From NCBI GenBank assembly GCA_036939355.1, contig JALLAP010001209.1, positions 1-15,976 on the forward strand: a stretch of 15,976 nucleotides of DNA, read 5' to 3'. Origin of the DNA: Thalassiosira profunda. Lineage: Eukaryota > Bacillariophyta > Thalassiosirophyceae > Thalassiosirales > Thalassiosiraceae. The notes under the pieces are model-generated. The model ran no database searches. It was not told where the DNA came from and saw nothing but the letters and a program-made list of their open reading frames with translations. This document shows, one piece after another, positions 1 through 7,686 of the stretch (position 1 is its first letter; each line of letters opens with the position of its first letter). The position numbers and the translations under genes were made by a program.

Positions 1-46
1 GGGCGGCGGGGAGGGCGGCGAGGAGGAGGGCGGGGGAGAGCTTCAT
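1..46 (-). CDS. N-terminus of a secreted or plastid-targeted protein (partial)
   Basis: The minus strand from the ATG at 46-44 reads MKLSPALLLAALPAA and runs off the window edge. A Lys after Met followed by an uninterrupted Leu/Ala hydrophobic core is the form of a signal peptide. In this kind of alga that would lead either to secretion or to the first step of import into a complex plastid. The cleavage site and any following Phe motif lie outside the window, so destination and function cannot be read. The short length limits confidence, but the start of the gene on the neighbouring two plastid proteins has the same composition. Confidence 0.55.
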   Translation of the reverse strand, partial: MKLSPALLLAALPAA

Positions 47-948
47 CGTCGGCTTGGGCTTGGTCGGCGGCGGTGCAGGTGAAATGGGGTTGGGGATGGA
101 GCGGACGGCGGCTCCCGGAAATTATGGGACGGAGTGGGCGGCGCCGATTGCTCGTCCGAGGAAGCAAGGTGCAGCGAGGAGGTTGTGCGGTTGTGGCGAT
201 GGGCGGTCGAGACGGAGACGCAAACCACGCAAGGGGGGAGCAGGAGGTGCACTCTGCGGCCGACGTAGACGGGCTACAATGTGCGGTTCCGCGCGGTGTT
301 GTTGCGCGCGGCAACGGCTAGGAAACCGGCGAGCAGAGGAACATTGTACGATTCGTTGGGGCATGGCTGAGGTGGAGGAGGTGCACGCTCGGCCGGCGTG
401 GTTGGGGATGTGAGGGTGCCTTTTGTTAGCGGTTTTTGCAACGGATCAAGTTTAATTGGCGATTCGGGGACACGTGTCCAAATGTTGTATGAATTCCTCC
501 CACGTACAAATTATCTTATACGTAGGAACTGGTAAATCTACCAATAGTCGGAGAGGGCTCGACTTTTCTTGTGAACCGGTACGGCGGCAAAAAAGGCGGC
601 CGATGTCTCACAGGGACCAGTCGGAGAGGCGCTTGTAACGGCCAGAATCCTTCTGTGCTGTCGAAACGCAGTCTCTTCCTCCAGCAGTTGCCATGGATTA
701 GCTGGCGGCAGGGAAGGAACCAGCTCGGCGGTTCTTCCAATGACAACAACCTCAACCTGGATGTGGCAGGTGTCGAGTGTCGAGGAACACAGAAGGAAGT
801 GTTGGTTGTGGCGGGCTCTCCTCAAGTTTTGCGGAGAAGAGCCACGAGACAGGACTAGATACAGCAGTCCAACATGGATGTTTGAGTACACAATAACGGG
901 GGAAGAACATACTTAACCAGTGTAAACAATAGTTGTTGTACACTAATC
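47..948. other. Intergenic region with no recognised gene
   Basis: This stretch lies between the start of the left-edge gene and the 3' end of the CXC-PDZ-HA gene. Its first 370 bases are GC-rich and G-biased on the plus strand and would include the promoter and leader of the left-edge gene. The rest has a more even base composition. Several open frames of 60-120 codons exist on both strands, but none shows a domain, a targeting signal or convincing splice sites. Confidence 0.5.
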
Positions 949-954
949 TTTAAT
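949..954 (-). terminator. Candidate poly(A) signal ATTAAA
   Basis: The minus strand reads ATTAAA about 93 nt beyond the TGA of the CXC-PDZ-HA gene. This is the commonest variant of the eukaryotic poly(A) signal and is at a reasonable distance. Signal use in this lineage is not known to me, so this is a weak call. Confidence 0.3.
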
Positions 955-1046
955 GAAAGTCCAAGCCCAACCGAGGTGAGAGTTGGAGTCCATAACCCAA
1001 CCACCCGAACCTCCTCTCATGTTCAATCAGTGGACGGTAACCAGTG

Positions 1047-3691
1047 TCACCGCCAGTAGTTGTCCTGCTGCCTCCACACTTGTTGCGGGTGCGGATTGGC
1101 AATTCCGGGGTCATAGGCTGCCGGCGCCGGGAACTCCATCGCGTGCACCCCCGCCGTCGGATCTGCCGCCAACGGCGCTGGATGATCCCGCTCCTCGCCC
1201 ACCATCGCATTGCCGCCCACGACGGCCTGGTTGTCGGTGTTGCCCTCCGCCCGCTTCTTCCTCGACCGCGNCCACCATCGCATTGCCGCCCACGACGGCC
1301 TGGTTGTCGGTGTTGCCCTCCGCCCGCTTCTTCCTCGACCGCGACCTCCGCGGCTTTTCCGTGATGCCGTTCCGCTTCCGTTCCTCGGCTGCTTCCAAAA
1401 ACCCGGGCAAGAACCGGGCGTACTCGCCAAACACCTGCTCCGCCCGGTCCACCTCCTCTCCGTTGAGAATGGTCACGAGCTTCTCGATCTCCAGCCGGGC
1501 GCCCGTTCGTCGCGCGGTGGGATAGTTGTCCACCCTTTTGTTCACTTGGTCCTTGTAGTAAACGAAGCCTGGAGGAATGGAGCGCGAACCTCAGTTCGGA
1601 GGGGTGCATGCAACTAGATGTGTCGTTGAAAGAGTATGCATCAGATGTATGTACTCACCGGTGCGCCATAGGTGCCTTTGATCCTTGATGGCGCTCAGCT
1701 CCTCCTCCAAGAACCCTCCGAGCTCGAGCGCTTCGCGCATCGTCAGTTCCGGATACACCAGCCGGGCCGCAATCGCGCGGTTCTGTCGCGGGTCGCCTCC
1801 GGGGACGGGGCGGGCATATCCTTCAGGCAGCCCGCACCACTGAAAGCCGAGGTTCTCCAATAGTTCGATGCGCTTGGGGCTGAGGCTCTTCGCCTGGCTC
1901 CTTTTGGCGGTCCGCTGACTTGTCACGAATTTCCCGAGCGCCGACTTCGAGTAGACTTTGCAGTTACCATTCTGTGGATATCAATCACAAGTAATGAGCG
2001 AGGCGGTGGTTCTTCAGAAGAGCCAAGGTCCATTCGCTTACCTTTTCCTTGAACTGCGATAGCAAACAGAAGTAGGACAATAGCGGTGGCAGGATGTCAG
2101 AGACCGAAGATAAAAGAAAAGGGCATACAGGCTTCTCGGCTTCTCACGTACCTCGACAAGCTCGGCATATCGCGTGTTCCACTTGACGTCGTTCGTCCCG
2201 TCGTAGCTAACGAAATTGGGCGGCAGCTCCACAGGCGGCGCCCCCACGTTCCCCTCCAGCTTATCGTTCTTCTTCGACGCCATCGCAAAGTTCTTCACGT
2301 ACGATTGGGGAAAGCGCTTCGCCATGTAGTAGAGAATCATATTGGCGGCGTCCTCCTGCGTTCCGCTGCAGTACGAACCCCACGCGTTGAGGAATTTGTC
2401 GAACAACTTGGTTTGCTTGTTGTACGCGTGAAAGCACTGGTTGTCGAGTTCGCGCTTGTTCACTGTCTCGCGCCGTTTGAGGGGGACGGCGATGAGCTGG
2501 TACCGCGCCGGGCCCATCTTGGCGGTGGTGTTCACGCCATTCCGCTTGTCCCATTGCAGCAGCTCCGTCATGAGGTCTTCCCGTCGGTGCTCCGCCGCCC
2601 GGCCCGTGCCATCCGCGCCCAGTTCCCTGAGGTAAGGGAACGTCTGCTTCCGATTGTTGTGCCCCGCATCGTCCACCTTCCGGCTGCCACCTTGGAGAAG
2701 GCGCTGCGGTTTCAAGACGCCGAACTTGCGCACGCGCTCCTTCCCCACGGCGAGGTCGGCCATCTTTTCCACCTTCCGCCCGTCGATGGTCACGATGCGA
2801 TCGCCGACGCAGATCTGTCCTCGGAATGTGCAGGCAGGATCGACCCCCGTGACCTCCGCGCCGCCCTCCGCCAACATCGTGAGCGTGAGCCCCAGCCGTC
2901 CCGGGGACACGGTGAGCACCAGGAGGGACGGCACCGGCGGAGCCTTCCGCTTCGACCCCGAAAGCGTCTTCTTCGCCTTCGCCCGGGGGTGGGGCCCGTT
3001 CGGATTGTCGCAGCTTTTGCACTTGCAATCGTCGTGGCATCCAGTCGACGAAGCGTAGCAGGCACAATAGAGGAGGACGCAACGAGAGTTGCGGCAACTG
3101 CACTTCAATTCGTGGCCATGTCCTAAATGCGACAGAGAGAAGGTGTGTAAGAGGGACTGCTCGTTCAATCGGGCCTTAGAAGAGTCTATCCTGAATGCAG
3201 CTTCCATCAACATCTATCGCGGTACAACCATCACCACACTCCAGCAGGCAAATAATGAACGCATGATAGGCCCCCCCAGTTGAATTGCCAAATAGCAGGG
3301 CAAGCACGCAAGCAACAACAATACCACAAACACTTGGCTGAGCGTGTCGTAGGTTCAGGTGTGTGTCTGATCTGCTCATTAATCTCTCTAATGCACCCGC
3401 GACGGAGCCGACCAGGCCGTCGCAAGATACGAGCACATGATAAACAGACAGCGGCCGCTCACCTCCTCCCTCCCCGCCCTCGGCATTAGCCCCCTCGGTC
3501 GCTACATCTCCACCCAGCTCCGCGGTGGATGTCAGTTGGGCCTCCGCGGGCGTCGCCGCGTCGCCCGGCTGTCCACCACCGCCCGGCTGGCCACCGCCAG
3601 CGGCCGCGCTCGCTGCTGCTACCGCAGCCCCGGCCGCCGCGGGGGCAGCGCCCTCCGCGTCGGCCGTCGTGTCAAGGGACGTCGTTGGCAT
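1047..3691 (-). CDS. CXC (tesmin/TSO1-like), PDZ-like and helicase-associated (HA) domain protein
   Basis: Five exons are inferred on the minus strand: 3691-3463, 3122-2152, 2053-2042, 1971-1659 and 1568-1047 (TGA at 1049-1047). Donors are GTGAGC, GTACGT, GTAAGC and GTGAGT; all acceptors end in AG, and the phases (1, 0, 0, 1) match. With the 73-bp assembly duplication removed from the last exon, the product is 657 residues. Residues 1-76 are Ala/Gly-rich low complexity. Residues 84-114 hold nine Cys in exact CXC spacing (C-x-C-x4-C-x4-C-x-C-x6-C-x3-C-x-C-x2-C) with the usual Tyr before the fourth Cys. Residues about 143-213 are PDZ-like (GRLGLTL, then VGDRIVTIDG). Residues 391-449 form an HA domain (WNTRYAELVE to LSPKRIELLENLGFQW). 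A basic RSRSRKKR patch near the C-terminus could be a nuclear signal. CXC domains bind DNA and HA domains accompany helicases, so a nuclear DNA-linked role is inferred. An in-frame ATG at 3811 would add 40 residues. Confidence 0.85.
1199..1343. repeat. Exact 72-bp duplication around a single N (assembly overlap)
   Basis: Bases 1199-1270 and 1272-1343 are identical, with N at 1271. The duplication interrupts the last exon of the CXC-PDZ-HA gene. The frame before it (ending in NQAVVGGNAMV) continues in the frame after it (GEERDHPAPL) only if 73 bp are removed. Confidence 0.95.
2042..2053 (-). other. 12-nt microexon encoding FKEK inside the HA domain
   Basis: The minus strand reads ...ctatcgcag|TTCAAGGAAAAG|gtaagcg, an acceptor and donor enclosing four codons in phase 0 on both sides. 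The flanking exons end in ...RYAELVE and begin NGNCKV.... Joined, they give AELVEFKEKNGNCKV, which follows the HA-domain pattern of Leu-x-x-Phe-(Lys)-x-x-x-Gly-(His/Asn)-x-x-Val. Skipping the exon would keep the frame but remove the conserved Phe. The flanking introns are 98 and 70 nt. Confidence 0.8.
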
Positions 3692-4138
3692 GGTGACGGG
3701 TTCATCTGCGCGGGTCTGTTCGAAACGGCTGGTGGGGTTGGCGTCTCGTCTGTCTGCCTTCGGTCGTTTGCTTGTGTGGTGTGGAAAGTGGAAAACGCGT
3801 CTTCCAGCCAAGCGAGATTCGTCCCTCGCTCAGGCCTCGACCAAACTGGGACAAAGAGAGAGCCGCGGGCTGGAGACTGCTGGATCAACATCATGCAACA
3901 AAGTAATGGAGCGCTCAGCAGTATGAGATCGCCAGTTGCCGTTACCATTCAGTTGAACCATTTCATGATACCATACGATGAATTGATCAACAATTCCGAA
4001 CACAAGACGTGCACGTCGACCAAAGGAAGCATACTCAAGCTGCTACAGAAACCCCCCAACAACATTCCAGACGCAGGGTGCCATTCATCAACGGTTGTTC
4101 TAGATGATATTAGAGCGACGACGGCTCGAAGCGAGCTA
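3692..4138. other. Spacer between FNR 3' end and CXC-PDZ-HA start
   Basis: This holds the 3' untranslated region of the reductase gene and the promoter or leader of the CXC-PDZ-HA gene, both on the minus strand. The CXC-PDZ-HA frame stays open back to an ATG at 3811, so part of it may be coding. No clear AATAAA signal follows the reductase stop. Nothing else is recognised. Confidence 0.45.
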
Positions 4139-5855
4139 TTAAAAATCAATCCACTCGTCGTAGTCAATTCCCTTGGACTTGCACACCTCCGCGAGCATGT
4201 CCTGGATTCCGGGCATCATTCCCTTAAGACCGCAGAAGTACATGTGGGCGCCGTTGTCGAGCTTGTCGAAGATCTCATCGGCGTACTCCTCGACCTTGTC
4301 CTGAATGTACATCTTCCCTCCCTTCTTGTTCTCCTGCTCGCGGGAGAGGGCGTAGTCCAGCCGGAAGTTGTCCGGGAACCGGGCCTTGGCGTCTTGGAAC
4401 TCGTCGTCGTAGAGGAGGGCGTCGGAGTTGGCGACGCCGAGGAAGAGCCACGCCTCGCCCTTGTACTTCTCGGCGACGGGGGTGTCCTCGAAGAAGAGGC
4501 GGCGGACGAATCCGCGGAAGGGGGCGATTCCGGTGCCGGTGGCGACCATGATGTAGTCGGTGGTGGGGTCCTCCTCGGGCATGAGCATGACCTTTCCGGC
4601 GGGGCCGGTCATCATCACCTCGTCGCCGGGGGCGGTGTCGCAGAGGAAGTTGGAGCAGATGCCCTTCTTGGCCGGATCGTCGGCCTTCAACTCCGGGCAC
4701 CAGTAGGTGGCGCGGCGGACGCAGAGGGAGCCGGTCTTACCGGTCATGTCGTCTCCGTAGCGGGAGGAGGCGATGGAGTAGAGACGGACGGCGTGGGGCT
4801 TTCCGTCCTTCTCGCGGTTGCCCGGGGGTATGACGCCCCAGGACTGTCCCTCGATGTAGGGGAAGTCGCCCTCGTGGTCGATGATGATGTGGCACGTCTC
4901 GCCGGTGGCCTTGGGGCCGACGATGCGCTTGGTCGAGACGACCTTTCCGGTGAAGGGGGCCTTGTTCTTGTAGGTGTTGACCTTCACGCCGGAGTGGTCG
5001 TAGTACGGGGAGTACTCGAGGAAGTCCTGCTTCAAGTTCAGGGAGGTTCTGTTGTATAGAGGAGAGAGAAGAGGTGAGATGTTTGCAAGAACGTGATCCG
5101 TGTGGTATAGAAGCACCCAAAAGAAGGTCCCGTCCTGAGATTGGGAGTAGATTGTGATATCAGCACCATGCCTCAGCCGATGTGCCCAGCCACGTAGCCA
5201 GAGAGTTGTGTGCACATCTTCTGTGGTCTTCTACCAACTGCGTNCTCAGCCGATGTGCCCAGCCACGTAGCCAGAGAGTTGTGTGCACATCTTCTGTGGT
5301 CTTCTACCAACTGCGTCTTTCGGGTGGAGTTGGGTTGAGCCGCGGCTTGATGTCAAGCTTCAATCACTGCTGGTGCGTGGAGGACACCTTGACACCCGGA
5401 CGAGAGGGGCAGAGGTCGTTGCACCTCGGATTTGCCGCCGACGAAGGCCAGCGGAGGTCTCGGCATACAGACTCAGCAGGAGGAGCTGCGCGCTCTGTGG
5501 GCGCTTGCAGGGGCGAAGGATCCAAGGCAGCGCAGTTGCCAACAACTGTGCCCGCTGCCCGATGATTCCCTGTCGACCCTTCTCTCCTCGAGCCTCAACT
5601 TGGCGCAGGATATCCACAAGACGTGCACACACCATTCTCGATTCTCGCCCACACTTTTGCAGTTGCAGCTTCCATTACACGGCATTCCGTCGGCCTCTCT
5701 GTTCCCTCCACCACCACCAAAAGTAACCGCGCTCGGTGCACCCGCGTCGACCACCAAAAAGATCCCCAGAGATGCACTCACCCGAACTTGGGAGCGGACG
5801 AGGGCACGAACGCCGAGGCGCTGGCCAGGGTGGCGGCGAGGAGGGCGACCTTCAT
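4139..5855 (-). CDS. petH: Plastid ferredoxin-NADP+ reductase (FNR), nuclear-encoded
   Basis: FNR moves electrons from photosystem-I-reduced ferredoxin to NADP+ through FAD, in the plastid stroma or at the thylakoid surface. Exon 1 (5855-5782) and exon 2 (5048-4139) join in phase 2 through a GTGAGT donor and a CAG acceptor, giving 327 residues. Residues 1-15 are a signal peptide and residues 13-18 read ASAFVP, the motif that directs proteins to red-lineage complex plastids. FAD-binding RLYSIASS is at 113-120, GICSNFLCD at 154-162, NADP-binding GTGIAPFR at 196-203, and [14 protein letters not shown] lies near the C-terminus. The protein ends ...[10 protein letters not shown]; plant and cyanobacterial FNRs continue about a dozen residues to a terminal Tyr that stacks on the flavin. 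The 733-nt intron is the longest firmly placed one in the window and contains an assembly duplication. Confidence 0.93.
5172..5316. repeat. Exact 72-bp duplication around a single N (assembly overlap)
   Basis: Bases 5172-5243 and 5245-5316 are identical, with N at 5244. It lies inside the FNR intron, so it does not affect the protein. Removing it shortens that intron from 733 to 660 nt. Confidence 0.95.
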
Positions 5856-6594
5856 CTTGACTGGGTTATGATAATGAAAAATTATGGCGGCTGCGGAGGG
5901 ACGCGGCCGAAGAACAACGCGAGGGTGCGTGGTGTTGGCGGCTGGAGGCAGGTGTTTTGCGCGCGGGCTGGCGCCGTCCGTGGGATTTTTAGGGGTGGGA
6001 TAAGGAGCCAAATTCGTGTCATGAATTGTAAATAATACGACAGAGTGCTAATTTAATTTAATTCCACTAATCTTTCAATGCTATCTTCAAAACGATTTTG
6101 TAAGCGCTGGAGAAGATCTCGGCGACTGACGTACTCAGCGAGTGCTGTTTGGTCAGGGGAGATGTCAAAAAATACATGTCCAATTTTCGGAGATTGACTG
6201 GGGTCTCCCAATAGAATTTCCTAACAAAAACAGCAGAAACGCGAGAACAAGAGAAGTCAAATTCTGGAGAACAGATGATAAATCTCAAGCCCACGTATCT
6301 TGCCGACAATCGGGATTCCGTGGTTGTTGGATTTGCACGAGTGGACTCGCCTCAAAATGAGTCGTATGACTTCTCGCTCTCAACCTCAACTGTGAAATGA
6401 AAAGCAAGTCCTCTATCAAATGGCCGGAAAGAACAGATGAATATCTAGATACTATGATGTTTCGTCCGTCGTGGTGTTTGAACACCGAAGAATGAGAAAG
6501 GTTGTATCCAGCCTTTAAAGTGGTTTGCAAATTGCACGTATCGATCCCCGACCGCGAGCTTGAAAGAGCAATCGTCAACGCAGGGACGGATGCA
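5856..6594. other. Intergenic region with no recognised gene
   Basis: This contains the promoter of the reductase gene (adjacent to 5855) and the far 3' flank of the SnoaL-like gene, both minus strand. From about 6010 onward it is clearly more AT-rich than the flanking exons, which suits non-coding DNA. A 157-codon minus-strand frame (6285-6758) overlaps it but has no domain or targeting signal, and it runs into the 3' untranslated region of the next gene. Confidence 0.5.
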
Positions 6595-6600
6595 TTTATT
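6595..6600 (-). terminator. Candidate poly(A) signal AATAAA
   Basis: The minus strand reads ctacAATAAAtgc about 155 nt beyond the TGA of the SnoaL-like gene. This is the canonical eukaryotic signal, in an AT-richer stretch downstream of a convincing stop codon. Confidence 0.4.
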
Positions 6601-6754
6601 GTAGATCCACATCCATCAACATTTATCCAGTGCACAGATTTGGGTGCATAGTCTGCGTCAGGCCGCAGCGAACGGCAAAGCAATGGCTCGTGTCCCGACG
6701 AGCTTCCCGCGTTCGCCCGGCTCCGCACAACATTGCACACGAATTGTCGCGTCG

Positions 6755-7580
6755 TCATCTACTGCTCTTCAGCAGCATCTCCTCCCACCGGCTGAACGTT
6801 CGTGTGATGACAATCTCCTTGATCTTCAAATCGTCGTCCACCCAAAACCGCGTCTGGCCCTGCACCGTCAGCGGCGATCCGTCGGGCTCGATGCCCTCGG
6901 AAGGACCGGACCAGCTCCCCTCCTCGTACCAGTGGGCGTGGACCCAGTTGTTGTTTCGGCCTCTCCCGCAGGTTGGACTGATCGTTGCATTGCAAGCCAG
7001 TGAGATGGATTAGATCCGAGTTGGCGCATTGCGTGAGATTGTATTCACAGTCCAAAGACCCGCTTCATTCATAATATTATCCCGGGGGCACTCACGCGTA
7101 GCGAAACATCACTTTGCAATCGGGATGGGCCGCCAGGAACTCGCGGCACCGCTCCCCCAGGAACTCCGGCGTAACTTCCTTCCCCACCGCTTCATACGGC
7201 ACGTCTCTGTTGGCCAAACTGCAGCAAATGTCGCGGATGGTTGCGCCCTCTTCAGAGAAACACTCGACGATCTGCGGAATGTTTTGGGTATCGACGCCGT
7301 GGAAGTACTTGTGCACCACTCTTTCCCGGAGGTCCTTCCCCAGTCCGATGCGCAGGCGGAGCTTTTGCAACAGGGTCGGCGACGTCAGCGCGTCGGTGGG
7401 GGCGCGCGGGCGGATCTCGAGGTGCGGATCGCTCGCGGATCGGAGGGCGGTGGCGGAGGACGACGTGGCTCGCGCCGCGGCGGAAGCGCAGAGCGAGCGG
7501 GCGGCGGGCGAGAAGGCCTTGGCGCCGCGGGCGAGGGCCAGGGCGCCGAGGGCCGCGAGGAGGGCGGCGGGCCGGGCCAT
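6755..7580 (-). CDS. Plastid-targeted SnoaL/NTF2-like protein
   Basis: Exon 1 (7580-7096) and exon 2 (6977-6755, TGA at 6757-6755) join in phase 2 across a 118-nt intron (GTGAGT donor, CAG acceptor), giving 235 residues. Residues 1-22 are an Ala/Leu-rich signal peptide, followed by AKA|FSPAARS with Phe at +1 and then a Ser/Ala/Arg-rich stretch. This is the presequence form used for complex red-lineage plastids. From about residue 90, the segments VVHKYFHGVDTQNIPQIVEC, FSEEGATIRD, HAHWYEEGSWSGP, QGQTRFWVDDDLKIKEI and a closing TFSRWEEML fit an NTF2-like cone fold of the SnoaL type. That fold serves many small isomerases, dehydratases and binding proteins, so no reaction can be assigned. An ATG at 7607 would add nine residues; 7580 is preferred because it begins directly at the signal peptide. 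Confidence 0.8.
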
Positions 7581-7686
7581 AGTAGCTACGACGCGGACGT
7601 TGTTCACTGCGGCCGCGGGAGTGCGTGTGAGGGTGAGGTGAGTCGAGTTTGCAAAAAATTGGCTCTTTTTCTTTTTCGGACGGAAG
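7581..7686. promoter_or_regulatory. Compact divergent (bidirectional) promoter region
   Basis: Only 106 bp separate the start codons of the minus-strand SnoaL-like gene (7580) and the plus-strand DUF285 gene (7687). Both core promoters and 5' leaders must fit here or extend into the coding sequence. A CCAAT sequence reads on the minus strand at 7662-7658, 78 nt from the SnoaL-like ATG. A pyrimidine-rich run (7663-7677) precedes the plus-strand ATG. No TATA box is evident. Confidence 0.5.

Noticed and set aside
538..891. 117-codon minus-strand frame
   Set aside because: It shows no domain, no signal peptide, no GC-ending codon bias and no splice sites matching the pattern of the real genes.
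2086..3126. 346-codon open frame on the plus strand
   Set aside because: It is antisense to the CXC-PDZ-HA exon, whose Cys spacing and PDZ-like motif identify the true strand.
3437..5059. 540-codon open frame on the plus strand
   Set aside because: It is antisense to the FNR exon and the spacer. Its Val/Leu/Gly-rich text is the complement of GC-ending FNR codons, and the minus strand carries all FNR motifs.
6285..6758. 157-codon minus-strand frame
   Set aside because: It lies in AT-richer DNA downstream of the SnoaL-like stop, has no recognisable domain, and overlaps the probable poly(A) site of that gene.
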